From assembly GCA_041821265.1 (NCBI GenBank), contig JBGUEQ010000001.1, forward strand, positions 160,295 through 224,294: a stretch of DNA of 64,000 bases, read 5' to 3'. Position numbers and translations under genes: made by a program. Source of the stretch: Lachnotalea sp041821265 (GTDB lineage Bacteria; Bacillota; Clostridia; Lachnospirales; Lachnospiraceae). Within the stretch, counting starts at the first letter, position 1. Each line of letters opens with the position of its first letter. Of the stretch, positions 33,344 through 42,492 are shown piece after piece. The notes under the pieces were generated by a model. The model was not told the DNA's origin. It did no database searches and saw only the letters and a program-made list of their open reading frames with translations.

Positions 33344-33936
33344 AAGGTATAGTTTTGTAAATATCGAAACAAAATAGATAGATACATTCTATGAAACATG
33401 CTTTTTATAGATAAAAATGAAAATAAGAATGATTACTAAAAGTTGATTGATTAATCAATTTATTATTGACTTGGGAATAATATATTGATATACTTAATTA
33501 AGAATAGATTATTTGATCAATAAAATATTTTGAAATTTAATTTTAAATAGAGTACAGTAATTGCAATTTTTGATTAGCAATTTAAAATAAAATAAGGTAA
33601 AGTTGTAAAATGACGTATGCAAATGGGCATGGCACTTTTTATGTGCTATACCTATTTTTGTTTTGTTAGAAGTTTTTGAACGTTCTTACTAAATAAAATA
33701 TTTTGGTAACTATTCAGTACCTTCCTAGTTACCGCTACGCGATGCACATAAAATGCAAGAAACTTGCATTTTAGCGCTATAAAATTCGGGATTTTGCTTT
33801 GCAAAACACCTCGCGTTAGTGAGTTCTAAATAGTTTCAAGTTTTCTATCAAAAGACATAATTCGAGAAGAGGAAGTTTATTACGATGCAAACCACTTTGC
33901 TTTTGTAATATTTTAATGTAACGAAAGGGGAACACA
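33344..33936. other. 593-base intergenic region before guanine deaminase
   Basis: AT-rich. It holds a terminator-like hairpin (GGCATGGCAC ... GTGCTATACC, about 33628-33652, followed by TTTTTG), the repeat at 33708-33835 and the upstream region of the purine locus. No riboswitch aptamer of the guanine type was recognised. Confidence 0.55.
33708..33835. repeat. Candidate second MITE-like repeat
   Basis: Left end AACTATTCAGTACC resembles the reverse complement of the right end (AACTATTTAGAACTCAC). A perfect internal hairpin AAAATGCAAG/CTTGCATTTT lies in the middle. The left-end motif AACTATTCAGAACC also occurs at 23592. Weaker case than the GTTACTG family. Confidence 0.45.
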
Positions 33937-35214
33937 ATGAATAATGAAATTTTCGCGTTAAAAGGAACTTGTATTTATTCCAAAAATAAGCAGAATATTG
34001 AAATAATACAGGGCTATGTCATTAGTGTAAACGGCATATGCCAGGGTGTTTATGAATGTATTCCAGAAGAATTTTTAGGTGCCACCGTTTACGATTATAC
34101 CGGTAAATTAATTATACCAGGACTGATTGATTTACATCTTCATGCACCTCAATATCAGTTTCGAGCAACCGGAATGGACTTAGAACTTTTGAAATGGCTT
34201 GAAACTTATACTTTTCCAGAAGAAGCAAAATATGCTGACGTTATATATGCAAAGAAAGCATATGCTACTTTTGTAAAAGAGTTGAAGAATAGTGCCACCA
34301 CTAGGGCTTGTATCTTTGGAACGATTCATCTAGAATCAACACAGATTCTTATGGATTTACTGGAAGATACTGGAATGAAGACTATGGTAGGAAAGGTTAA
34401 CATGGACAGAAATTGCCCAGATTATTTGAGAGAAGCGAGTGCAGAAGAATCGATTGAGAGTACAGTCACATTGATTGAAACATCAATGCAAAAATATAAG
34501 AATACGCTTCCAATTCTTACTCCACGATTTATTCCAACCTGCTCAGATGAATTAATGCAATCACTTGGAGAATTAAAAGAGAAATATCAAATTGCATTAC
34601 AGTCCCATTTATCAGAAAATCAGTCTGAAATAGAGTGGGTAAAACAGTTATGTCCTAATGTGGAATCGTATGCGTATGCATATGAAAATACGGGCTCCTT
34701 TCATCATTCAGGTAAAACAGTCATGGCACATTGTGTTTATTTAACAGAAGCAGAAGAAGATTTACTGAAGAAGAGAGAGGTTTTCGTTGCGCATTGTCCA
34801 GAGTCAAATATGAACCTTGCATCTGGTATTGCTCCAATTCGCAGGTTTATGAATAAGGAGATGAACGTTGGTCTAGGTTCTGATATGGCAGCAGCTTCGA
34901 GTATCAACTTGTTTCATGCAATGACAAGTGCGATTGGGGTATCTAAATTATATTGGAGGCTGGTGGATACAACAAGTACTCCCTTAACTATAGAAGAGGT
35001 GTTTTATCTTGCAACCAAAGGTGGAGGAGCATTTTTTGGAAAAGTTGGTAGCTTTGAACAGGGTTACCAAATGGATGCAGTGATACTAAGCAACGATAAT
35101 ATGGAATCAGTAAAAAAATTAACGTCAAGAGAAAGACTTGAGCGTATGATATATCTTGGTACGAATGAAAATGTAGTTGCAAAATACGTGGACGGGAAAA
35201 AATTAGATAATTGA
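33937..35214 (+). CDS. guaD: Guanine deaminase
   Basis: 425 residues from ATG 33937 with AAAGGGG upstream. It hydrolyses guanine to xanthine and ammonia. Amidohydrolase metal motifs: DLHLHAPQYQFR, QSHLSENQSE, VMAHCVYL and VGLGSDMAAASS. The GLIDLHLHAPQY block is typical of guanine deaminase rather than of SsnA or cytosine deaminase. It opens the purine/molybdenum operon, directly upstream of a TetR-type gene whose frame overlaps its stop, so the product would feed the xanthine dehydrogenases downstream. Confidence 0.93.
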   Translation: MNNEIFALKGTCIYSKNKQNIEIIQGYVISVNGICQGVYECIPEEFLGATVYDYTGKLIIPGLIDLHLHAPQYQFRATGMDLELLKWLETYTFPEEAKYADVIYAKKAYATFVKELKNSATTRACIFGTIHLESTQILMDLLEDTGMKTMVGKVNMDRNCPDYLREASAEESIESTVTLIETSMQKYKNTLPILTPRFIPTCSDELMQSLGELKEKYQIALQSHLSENQSEIEWVKQLCPNVESYAYAYENTGSFHHSGKTVMAHCVYLTEAEEDLLKKREVFVAHCPESNMNLASGIAPIRRFMNKEMNVGLGSDMAAASSINLFHAMTSAIGVSKLYWRLVDTTSTPLTIEEVFYLATKGGGAFFGKVGSFEQGYQMDAVILSNDNMESVKKLTSRERLERMIYLGTNENVVAKYVDGKKLDN

Positions 35215-35228
35215 AGGAAGTGTTCGAA

Positions 35229-35810
35229 ATGATTGAATCAAAACCAGAGGATAGAATTCTTGAGGCTGCATTAGATGTAGTAAAAGAGAAAACAATAAGT
35301 GGAACAAGAATGCATTTGATTGCAAAGCAAGTTGATATGGCACAATCAAATTTACACTATTATTTTAAGACAAAAGACGATTTACTTCTTGGTCTACATA
35401 ATAAAGTGTTGCAAAAATGCCATGAGCTTCGGGAAGAAGATAAAAGCAATGCAAGTGATGATTTGGAGTCTCAATTGGATGTGTTTTTTAATCAAAAACG
35501 TCAGTTTATTTTAAACTATAAGAAATATGATTTTGCAGAAGTAGATTTCTGGGTACAAACAAGAACAAATCCTAAAATTCAAAAAGCATTTATTGAATCA
35601 TTTCAAGGATGGCGAAATGATATTGGAAAAATTATTGAAACATATATTCCAGATCTTTCAGATAAAAACAAAGAGTTCATTCCAGCAATGATGGTTTCTA
35701 TGCTAGAAGGTGCTACAATGCAGTATTTAATTGATGAGAATAGTTTTGACTTGGACAAGTATTTTGCGTTTTGTAAGAGTGGAATTTTAAAAATAATTGA
35801 AAATATCTAA
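35229..35810 (+). CDS. TetR family transcriptional regulator
   Basis: 193 residues from ATG 35229, GAAGGAAG upstream; a TTG at 35211 overlaps that site. N-terminal helix-turn-helix: RILEAALDVVKEKTISGTRM, LIAKQVDMAQSNLHYYFKTK. The C-terminal ligand domain is 130 residues, of a type associated with purine and molybdenum hydroxylase loci. It lies second in the operon after guanine deaminase, making it the natural candidate for control of the locus; the ligand may be a purine or a breakdown product. Confidence 0.85.
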   Translation: MIESKPEDRILEAALDVVKEKTISGTRMHLIAKQVDMAQSNLHYYFKTKDDLLLGLHNKVLQKCHELREEDKSNASDDLESQLDVFFNQKRQFILNYKKYDFAEVDFWVQTRTNPKIQKAFIESFQGWRNDIGKIIETYIPDLSDKNKEFIPAMMVSMLEGATMQYLIDENSFDLDKYFAFCKSGILKIIENI

Positions 35811-35831
35811 AGAAGACGGAGATGAAATAGT

Positions 35832-36851
35832 ATGCGTTTGATTAAAACAACAGAAGCCGAGGGACACATAATTTGTCATGACATGACTCAGATTATTAAA
35901 GGGGTTACCAAAGATGCGATTTTTCGTAAAGGACATGTTGTTACAAAAGAAGATATTCCAATTCTTTTAAGCATAGGAAAAGATAATCTGTATGTATGGG
36001 AAAAAGACGATACGATGTATCATGAAGATGATGCCGCACAAATCCTTTACGAAATGTGTGAAAATGATTATATGAAGCCTTCAGCAGTAAAAGAAGGAAA
36101 AATCGAAGTGCTTGCAGATATCGATGGATATTTTAACGTGGATATAGATAGACTCGATAAGGTTAACTCTTTGGGAGAAATGATGATTGCAACAAGACAT
36201 TCAGGAGTTCCTGTGAAAAAGGGTGATAAATTAGCTGGCACAAGAATTATTCCACTCGTTATCGAGAAAACAAAAATGAAAATAGCAAAAGAAACAGCTG
36301 GAAATAAACCGCTGTTTGAGATTAAACCATTTGTAAATAAAAAAGTAGGTATTGTCACAACGGGAAACGAAGTGTTTTACGGAAGGATTCAAGATGCATT
36401 TGGACCTGTCATACGAGAAAAATTGTCCGAATATGATGTAGAAGTTTTGGGTCAAAAAATAATTGGAGATAATGCCAAGGAGATTATGCAGGCAATCCTA
36501 GATTTTATTGGACAGGGAGCTGAATTGGTGATTTGTACAGGTGGAATGAGTGTAGACCCCGATGATACAACACCAACTGCCATCAAGGAGACAGGAGCTG
36601 AAATTATCTCATATGGCGCACCAGTACTTCCAGGAGCCATGTTTCTGATGGCTTATATGCCAAAGGGTATTCCAATTATGGGGTTGCCTGGTTGCGTTAT
36701 GTATGCCAAACGAACTATTTTTGATTTAGTGTTACCGAAGGTTATGTGCAATGTAACAGTAACAAAAAAATGGCTTGCAAGCCTTGGAAATGGTGGGCTA
36801 TGTCTTAATTGTGAGATTTGTACTTTTCCAAATTGTGGATTTGGGAAATAG
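35832..36851 (+). CDS. Molybdopterin-binding protein, MoeA-like, with Cys-rich tail
   Basis: 339 residues. The MoCF-biosynthesis fold is seen in VGIVTTGNEVFYGRIQDAFG, ELVICTGGMSVDPDDTTPTA and PIMGLPGCVMYAKRTIFD. The N-terminal 150 residues resemble MoeA domains only loosely (KGHVVTKEDIPILLSIGK). The C-terminus GGLCLNCEICTFPNCGFGK has four Cys and could bind metal. It should act late in molybdenum cofactor assembly, possibly specific to the hydroxylases of this operon. Common neighbour of selenium-dependent Mo hydroxylases. Confidence 0.82.
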   Translation: MRLIKTTEAEGHIICHDMTQIIKGVTKDAIFRKGHVVTKEDIPILLSIGKDNLYVWEKDDTMYHEDDAAQILYEMCENDYMKPSAVKEGKIEVLADIDGYFNVDIDRLDKVNSLGEMMIATRHSGVPVKKGDKLAGTRIIPLVIEKTKMKIAKETAGNKPLFEIKPFVNKKVGIVTTGNEVFYGRIQDAFGPVIREKLSEYDVEVLGQKIIGDNAKEIMQAILDFIGQGAELVICTGGMSVDPDDTTPTAIKETGAEIISYGAPVLPGAMFLMAYMPKGIPIMGLPGCVMYAKRTIFDLVLPKVMCNVTVTKKWLASLGNGGLCLNCEICTFPNCGFGK

Positions 36852-36950
36852 ATAAAACTAATGCCATAATAATTAAAATGAATTAGATTGATTAATTCTT
36901 CAAATATAGAATTAAAATAAAACTAGCTATATAGAAATAAGGAGCATATT

Positions 36951-37448
36951 TTGTGCATGGGTATAAAGATGGAACAAGAATTTACACATTTTGATCAAAA
37001 TGGAAATGCCATTATGGTAGATGTTACAGAAAAATCAGTGACAAAAAGAGAGGCTGTGGCCACTGGAAGCATTCAGGTTAGTTCCCTTGTAATGGGAAAA
37101 ATCAAATCGAAAACAGTGGAAAAAGGAGATGTGCTTTCCGTCGCTAGAATTGCAGGAATTATGGCAACTAAACGCACAGGAGATCTCATTCCACTATGTC
37201 ATCCACTGATGTTGACAAAAAGCGCAATTGAATTTGAATTAGACGTTGAGCAAAATAAGATTATCGTATTTTGTACGGCTAAATTGGAGGGCAGAACAGG
37301 TGTTGAAATGGAAGCACTTACGGGAGCTTGCGTGGCACTACTTACCATATATGATATGTGTAAGGCAATTGATAAAGGAATGATAATCGAACAGGTTTAT
37401 CTTCTTAAAAAAACAGGTGGTAAGAGTGGAACATACGAGGTGATTTAG
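36951..37448 (+). CDS. moaC: Cyclic pyranopterin monophosphate synthase MoaC
   Basis: 165 residues if started at TTG 36951, which is 7 bases after AAGGAG; ATG 36957 or 36969 are later options. Motifs THFDQNGNAIMVDVTEKSVT, GDLIPLCHPLMLTK and GRTGVEMEALTGACVALLT match MoaC, which with MoaA turns GTP into cPMP. The stop precedes the moaA ATG by one base region (TAGATG), so they are coupled. Confidence 0.95.
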   Translation: MCMGIKMEQEFTHFDQNGNAIMVDVTEKSVTKREAVATGSIQVSSLVMGKIKSKTVEKGDVLSVARIAGIMATKRTGDLIPLCHPLMLTKSAIEFELDVEQNKIIVFCTAKLEGRTGVEMEALTGACVALLTIYDMCKAIDKGMIIEQVYLLKKTGGKSGTYEVI

Positions 37449-38420
37449 ATGAAGGACAGATGGAATCGTACCATTAATTATTTGAGAATTTCAGTTACAG
37501 ATCAATGTAATCTAAGATGTTGTTATTGTATGCCGGAAGAAGGGATTTCCTGTTTAAATCAATCAGAGATTCTTACATTTAAAGAAATAGAGGAAATTGT
37601 AACAGCAGGAGTTAGTATTGGTATTGATACCATAAAAATCACAGGTGGAGAACCTCTTGTGAGAAATAATGTTACTCAATTAATTAAAAATTTAAAGAAT
37701 ATAAATGGTGTAAAACAGGTTACATTAACAACAAATGGTGTTTTACTAAAAAAATATGCAGATGAGTTGAAAGAAGCACGCGTTGATAGCATTAATGTCA
37801 ATTTTCCAGCACTTTCAAGAGAAAAATATAGTTCCATTACGAGAAGGGATGAATTTAATCAAGTGATGGAGGGAATTAAAAAAGCGCAGGAGATTGGATT
37901 ACATCTTAAGCTTAATTGTGTGTCAAGAAAAACGATAACAGATCAGGATTTATATGAATATGGGATGATAGCCAAGCAATATCCAATTGATGTACGATTT
38001 ATTGAAATGATGCCCTTGGGGTATGGAAAAATGTTCGAAACCTATAGCAACGAACATATATTAGAACGAATAAAGAATATATTTGGAGATCAAATAAAGC
38101 ACTCTAATTGGACGGGTAATGGACCCGCAGTTTACTATGAAATGGCTGATTTTAATGGAAAAATTGGTTTTGTGAGTGCTGTTACACATAAGTTTTGTAA
38201 TCAATGCAATCGTGTTAGATTAAGTGCAGATGGTGATTTAAAATTATGCCTTAATTATGACACAGGAGTTTCCTTGAAAAATGTGCTTCGCTATGGAGAT
38301 AGAACAACACTTGTTGACGTAATGGAACAGGCTATTTATGTTAAACCTCAACAACATTGTTTTTACGAAGAAAAGGATTGTAAGGTTGAAATGAAAAATA
38401 TGGTGCAAATCGGTGGATAA
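37449..38420 (+). CDS. moaA: GTP 3',8-cyclase MoaA (radical SAM)
   Basis: 323 residues. The N-terminal SAM cluster is DQCNLRCCYCMPEEG with C-x3-C-x2-C spacing. KITGGEPLVR binds SAM. The second cluster is KFCNQCNRVRLSADGDLKLC. The conserved C-terminal double glycine is present (QIGG). It makes the first molybdopterin intermediate with MoaC, just upstream. Confidence 0.96.
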   Translation: MKDRWNRTINYLRISVTDQCNLRCCYCMPEEGISCLNQSEILTFKEIEEIVTAGVSIGIDTIKITGGEPLVRNNVTQLIKNLKNINGVKQVTLTTNGVLLKKYADELKEARVDSINVNFPALSREKYSSITRRDEFNQVMEGIKKAQEIGLHLKLNCVSRKTITDQDLYEYGMIAKQYPIDVRFIEMMPLGYGKMFETYSNEHILERIKNIFGDQIKHSNWTGNGPAVYYEMADFNGKIGFVSAVTHKFCNQCNRVRLSADGDLKLCLNYDTGVSLKNVLRYGDRTTLVDVMEQAIYVKPQQHCFYEEKDCKVEMKNMVQIGG

Positions 38421-38480
38421 AGAGAAATTCATCTTTCAAATCCAATTGTAAGAAAGTGCAAAATAGCACGGAGGATAAAT

Positions 38481-38933
38481 ATGGAAATGAAATCAAAAAA
38501 AAAAGGAATCATCAAAGCAGTCTGTATAAGTGAGGAAAAGGGAACTGCAAAACGTAATATAAATAGAGGTAATTTTATAGAAAATTATGGGCTGGAAAAG
38601 GATGCACATGCTGGAAACTGGCATCGACAAATTAGTTTGCTGTCATATGAGAAAGTAGAGGCATTCAGGGCAAGAGGCGCTAATGTTTTAGATGGAGCCT
38701 TTGGAGAAAATCTTCTCGTGGAAGGGTTTGATTTTAAAACCTATCCAATAGGTACTAAATTTCAATGTAACGACGTCATACTTGAGATGACCCAAATCGG
38801 CAAAGAGTGTCACAGTGAATGCGAGATATTTCATCAGGTAGGCGATTGTATTATGCCAAGGGAAGGTGTCTTTGCAATTGTATTACAGGGTGGAGAAATT
38901 AAAGTAGGAGATGAAATGTATGTTACAGAATAA
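38481..38933 (+). CDS. MOSC domain protein
   Basis: 150 residues from ATG 38481 after ACGGAGG. KGIIKAVCISEEKGT, the GLEKDAHAGNWHRQISLLSY block and AFGENLLVEGFDF define the MOSC family; Cys residues near 112-117 (GKECHSEC) fit the sulfur-carrier site. MOSC proteins are thought to deliver sulfur to metal cofactors; here sulfuration or selenation of Mo hydroxylases is a reasonable guess. It overlaps the next gene. Confidence 0.9.
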   Translation: MEMKSKKKGIIKAVCISEEKGTAKRNINRGNFIENYGLEKDAHAGNWHRQISLLSYEKVEAFRARGANVLDGAFGENLLVEGFDFKTYPIGTKFQCNDVILEMTQIGKECHSECEIFHQVGDCIMPREGVFAIVLQGGEIKVGDEMYVTE

Positions 38934-39429
38934 GCAACAATTTCGAGTAGCGGTAATTACATCAAGTGATAAGGGATACAGCAAGGAAAGAATTGATACA
39001 AGCGGGCCTACGATTATAGAAATGGTTCAAAATCATAATTACATAGTAACAGATTATGTAATACTACCAGATGAACAAGAACTCTTATCCAGTAAAATGA
39101 AGCAGCTAGCTGATGAAAATAAATGTGATCTTATCCTTACAACGGGAGGGACAGGATGTTCACCAAGAGATGTTACACCAGAAGCAACCAAAGAAATTAT
39201 TGATAAAGAAGTGCCAGGAATTGCAGAGGCAATCAGAAGTTATAGTATGACAATTACCAAACGAGCAATGCTTGGCAGAGGAATTGCAGGTATAAGAAAG
39301 AAGACACTAATTGTTAATCTTCCGGGAAGTCAAAAAGCAGTGAGTGAAAGCCTTACCTACATCATTGATACATTAGAACATGGTTTAACTGTATTAAAGG
39401 GTGATAGCAAAGATTGTGGAAGGAGTTGA
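38920..39429 (+). CDS. mog: MogA/MoaB family molybdopterin adenylyltransferase
   Basis: 169 residues from ATG 38920 (AGGAG 9 bases upstream; ATG 38911 is adjacent to it). VAVITSSDKGYSKERIDTSG, LILTTGGTGCSPRDVTPEAT and VNLPGSQKAVSESL are the MogA/MoaB motifs. It adenylates molybdopterin before molybdate insertion. It overlaps the MOSC gene and the start of the XdhC-like gene, supporting tight coupling. Confidence 0.93.
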   Translation: MLQNKQQFRVAVITSSDKGYSKERIDTSGPTIIEMVQNHNYIVTDYVILPDEQELLSSKMKQLADENKCDLILTTGGTGCSPRDVTPEATKEIIDKEVPGIAEAIRSYSMTITKRAMLGRGIAGIRKKTLIVNLPGSQKAVSESLTYIIDTLEHGLTVLKGDSKDCGRS

Positions 39430-39436
39430 TTGGTAT

Positions 39437-40501
39437 TTGGGCAATTTATATCAAGAGATACAAAATGAAATTGAACAAAACAAGGCAATCGTATTAACAA
39501 CAATACTTTCTGAAACTAGAAAAGGAAATACAGATACTTTTGCACGTAAAATACAAAATGAAGAAGAATTGCTTGAAAATAAAAATCAACAGTTACTACA
39601 AGTGTTAGAAGATGGAAAACCTACGTGTATAGAGCAGAGCGATGTGGAGGAGAAAGGGAAATTAATGTTAATAGAGCCCTTTTACCCAAGAGAACGATTG
39701 GTCATACTTGGAGGGGGGCATATCGCGTTACCTTTAGTTGAAATCGCTTCTAGAGTTGGATTTCAAGTTACGGTGGTTGATGATCGACCATCCTTTGCAA
39801 ATCTAAATAGATTCAAAACGGCAGAAAAAGTAATATGTGAAAGCTTTAAGAATTGCTTTGATAAAATAAATATTACTCGAAATGATTATATTGTAATTAT
39901 TACGCGAGGACATAGACATGATACAGATTGTTTGAAACAAATTTTAAAAGAGCCAGAGACCATTTATGTTGGAATGATTGGATCAAGACGAAGAGTTGAA
40001 GTTGTCAAACAAGGGTTGCTAGAAGAAGGATATGATGAAGAGCGATTAAATAGAGTTTGTACTCCGATTGGCCTTTCCATTGGTTCGGCAACGCCAGAAG
40101 AAATCAGCATTTCAATTATCGCTCAGTTAATTAAGCGAAAGAGAATGGACCGAGCAGAACAGTTTCTAGTAAATCGCTCTGATCTAGATTCCAATATGTT
40201 AATCAAGCTTGCATCATTAAAAGAAGAGTATTGCTGTATGGTAACCATTATTGCAACAAAGGGTTCTGTTCCAAGAGGCGTTGGAGCGAAGATGATTGTG
40301 TATGAAACAGGAGAGATTTTTGGAAGTATAGGTGGTGGATGTAGCGAATCAGCTATCATGCGTACAGCGCTGGAAATAATCGGAAGTAGAACATGGCGAA
40401 TACAAGACATTGATATGACCGCAGAGGCAGCAGAAGAAGAGGGCATGGTATGTGGTGGAGTTATGACGGTTCTACTAGAAGATATAACGAATAACAATTA
40501 A
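39437..40501 (+). CDS. XdhC/CoxI family maturation factor with C-terminal CoxI domain
   Basis: About 354 residues. TTG 39437 lies 11 bases after AAGGAG; GTG 39401 is possible but poorly supported. A Rossmann domain (LVILGGGHIALPLVEIA, VVDDRPSFANLNRF, YVGMIGSRRR) is preceded by a weak CoxI-like segment and followed by a good CoxI domain (CMVTIIATKGSVPRGVGAKM, GSIGGGCSESAI, CGGVMTVLLE). Normal XdhC has CoxI first. XdhC proteins bind the Mo cofactor, protect it and help sulfurate it before insertion into xanthine dehydrogenase. Confidence 0.85.
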   Translation: MGNLYQEIQNEIEQNKAIVLTTILSETRKGNTDTFARKIQNEEELLENKNQQLLQVLEDGKPTCIEQSDVEEKGKLMLIEPFYPRERLVILGGGHIALPLVEIASRVGFQVTVVDDRPSFANLNRFKTAEKVICESFKNCFDKINITRNDYIVIITRGHRHDTDCLKQILKEPETIYVGMIGSRRRVEVVKQGLLEEGYDEERLNRVCTPIGLSIGSATPEEISISIIAQLIKRKRMDRAEQFLVNRSDLDSNMLIKLASLKEEYCCMVTIIATKGSVPRGVGAKMIVYETGEIFGSIGGGCSESAIMRTALEIIGSRTWRIQDIDMTAEAAEEEGMVCGGVMTVLLEDITNNN

Positions 40502-40537
40502 TAAATGAATAGATGTGAAAGAGAAAGAGGAATGTGA

Positions 40538-41134
40538 ATGACGGTAGATGCAGTGATTCTCGCAGCTGGATATTCAAGTAGAGCAGAAGGGTTCAAGATG
40601 CAGTTTGAAATGGAAAACAAGGCGGTTATTCAACATGTGATTGAGGCTTTTTTACCAATTTGCGTAAATGTATTTGTTGTGGGAGGATTTCAATATGAAA
40701 AATTAATTCCTCTTATTGAACCATATGGGGATCAAGTGAAACTTATCATCAATAATAAGTTTGAACAAGGTATGTTTACATCCGTGAAAGCAGGCGTAAA
40801 GCAGGTTACATCGCAGCAATTTTTTATTACGCCAGGGGATTACCCGTTATTAACAACCCATATATGTAGTTTGATTCTTGCAGCAGGGAAAGAATATACA
40901 GTTCCAAGCTTTCAGAGGAAAGGCGGACATCCAATTTTATTAGCATCCAGCTGTATTAAAGAACTTCTTTTAGAAGACGACGATAGTAATTTGAAATTAT
41001 ATTTGAAAAAAAAGCCTGTTGAATATGTAGATATTTGTGATCAAGGAATATTATATGATTTGGATACAAGACAAGATTACATAAAATTGCAGAATCTGAT
41101 GAAGGAAAATGCAGATAAAGGAAAATGCAGATAA
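40538..41134 (+). CDS. mocA: Molybdenum cofactor cytidylyltransferase MocA-like
   Basis: 198 residues. VDAVILAAGYSSRAEGFKM is the nucleotide-binding start, FITPGDYPLLT holds the metal Asp, and the GGHPILLA block follows. MocA makes molybdopterin cytosine dinucleotide, the form used by bacterial xanthine dehydrogenase-type enzymes. The last codons lie in a 15-bp tandem repeat (about 41104-41148) that runs up to the ribosome site of the next gene. Confidence 0.9.
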   Translation: MTVDAVILAAGYSSRAEGFKMQFEMENKAVIQHVIEAFLPICVNVFVVGGFQYEKLIPLIEPYGDQVKLIINNKFEQGMFTSVKAGVKQVTSQQFFITPGDYPLLTTHICSLILAAGKEYTVPSFQRKGGHPILLASSCIKELLLEDDDSNLKLYLKKKPVEYVDICDQGILYDLDTRQDYIKLQNLMKENADKGKCR

Positions 41135-41165
41135 AGGAAAATGCAGATAAAGGAGGTAGTTAGGA

Positions 41166-42488
41166 ATGAAAGAAATGAATAATATGAATGAAATAATACC
41201 ATATGAAGATTTAGGAATTATCAATGGTAAAGTATATTTAGATGGTGAATTTGTCATTTTGAATATATATAGTAAGGACGGAAAAATAAGTACGATAACC
41301 AGTGAAAGACTTAATTGTAAAAATGAAGTGGATGCAAAGGGATGTATGGTGTTACCCGGCTTTATTGATCCACATGTGCATTTTCATCTTGGAGTCGACG
41401 ACTGTATCAGTAGCGATGATTTTCACACAGGTTCTATAAAAGCAGCGCTAGGTGGAATAACCACCTATATTGATTTTCTGGATCCAGTTAAGAGTGCAGA
41501 AAAGGTACAAGAAGCATTGGAACAACGTCTAAAACTGGCCGAAACTAGCATAACAGATTATGCATTTCATACAACCATTGCCAATCCAGTGGATTCAGCG
41601 GCAGAACTCATAAAGGCATCCAAACAGGTAGGAATTACTTCTATAAAATTATTTACGACCTATTCCAATACTGACAGAAGAACGAAGGACGATTATATTT
41701 ATAATCTACTAGAATGTTCCAAAAAGGAAAATATAAAAGTGGTTGTACATGCGGAAAATGATGAACTTGTATCAAATCGAAATGATATTTTAGTGAAGGA
41801 CCATGAAGTATCAAGGCCTGTGATCAGCGAAAACATTGAGATTATGAAACTTGCAAGTATGGCAAGACAGACGGGTGGGAATTTATATATCGTTCATGTA
41901 AGTGCAGGAAGTTCCGTTGCTGATTTAGTTGAAAAATTCAGTAAGGAATTAAAGACGAAGCAGATTACATTAGAAAGTTGCCCTCATTATTTCATATTTG
42001 ACAGCAGTGTATATAAGCAAGAGGATGGCTACCGTTATACCATGACACCGCCACTAAGGCCAGAAGATGACAAAAGGCTCTTAAATAACTACATTGATTA
42101 TATTTCTACAATCGGTACCGATCACTGTCCATTTGATGAGAAGTATAAAAAACATCAATACACAAGTGAAATTTCTATGGGAATAGGTGGACTTTCGTAT
42201 TCTTTTTTAAATATGTATTCGTTATTTCAAGATAAGGTGATTGACAAATTCACAAAAGCGCCAGCCAAAGCCTATGGATTGTATCCAAATAAGGGGTCTT
42301 TAATTCCAGGAGCAGATGCAGATATTGTTATTTTTGATCCAAAGGCACATACAATTGTGAATGAGAAAGAAAGTGTTTATGACGGAAACACCTTGCAAGG
42401 GGCTATTAAAAAGGTATATCTAAGAGGTCAGTTAATTGTGTCAGATGGTGAAGTTTATACTATGACAGGAAAATATATTAGGAGGTAA
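41166..42488 (+). CDS. hyuA: Dihydropyrimidinase/hydantoinase-like amidohydrolase
   Basis: 440 residues after AAAGGAGG. Metal and catalytic residues: GFIDPHVHFHLG, the lysine in SIKLFTTYS that is carbamylated in this family, VVVHAEND, YIVHVSAGSS and TDHCPFDEK. It hydrolyses cyclic amide rings. In this locus the likely substrate is a ring-opened or dihydro-purine product rather than hydantoin. It lies between the cofactor genes and the xanthine dehydrogenase subunits with only a 4-base gap to the latter. Confidence 0.9.
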   Translation: MKEMNNMNEIIPYEDLGIINGKVYLDGEFVILNIYSKDGKISTITSERLNCKNEVDAKGCMVLPGFIDPHVHFHLGVDDCISSDDFHTGSIKAALGGITTYIDFLDPVKSAEKVQEALEQRLKLAETSITDYAFHTTIANPVDSAAELIKASKQVGITSIKLFTTYSNTDRRTKDDYIYNLLECSKKENIKVVVHAENDELVSNRNDILVKDHEVSRPVISENIEIMKLASMARQTGGNLYIVHVSAGSSVADLVEKFSKELKTKQITLESCPHYFIFDSSVYKQEDGYRYTMTPPLRPEDDKRLLNNYIDYISTIGTDHCPFDEKYKKHQYTSEISMGIGGLSYSFLNMYSLFQDKVIDKFTKAPAKAYGLYPNKGSLIPGADADIVIFDPKAHTIVNEKESVYDGNTLQGAIKKVYLRGQLIVSDGEVYTMTGKYIRR

Positions 42489-42492
42489 TCCA

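Noticed and set aside
33344..33936. Guanine or xanthine riboswitch upstream of guanine deaminase
   Set aside because: No conserved purine aptamer core or matching stems were found by eye.
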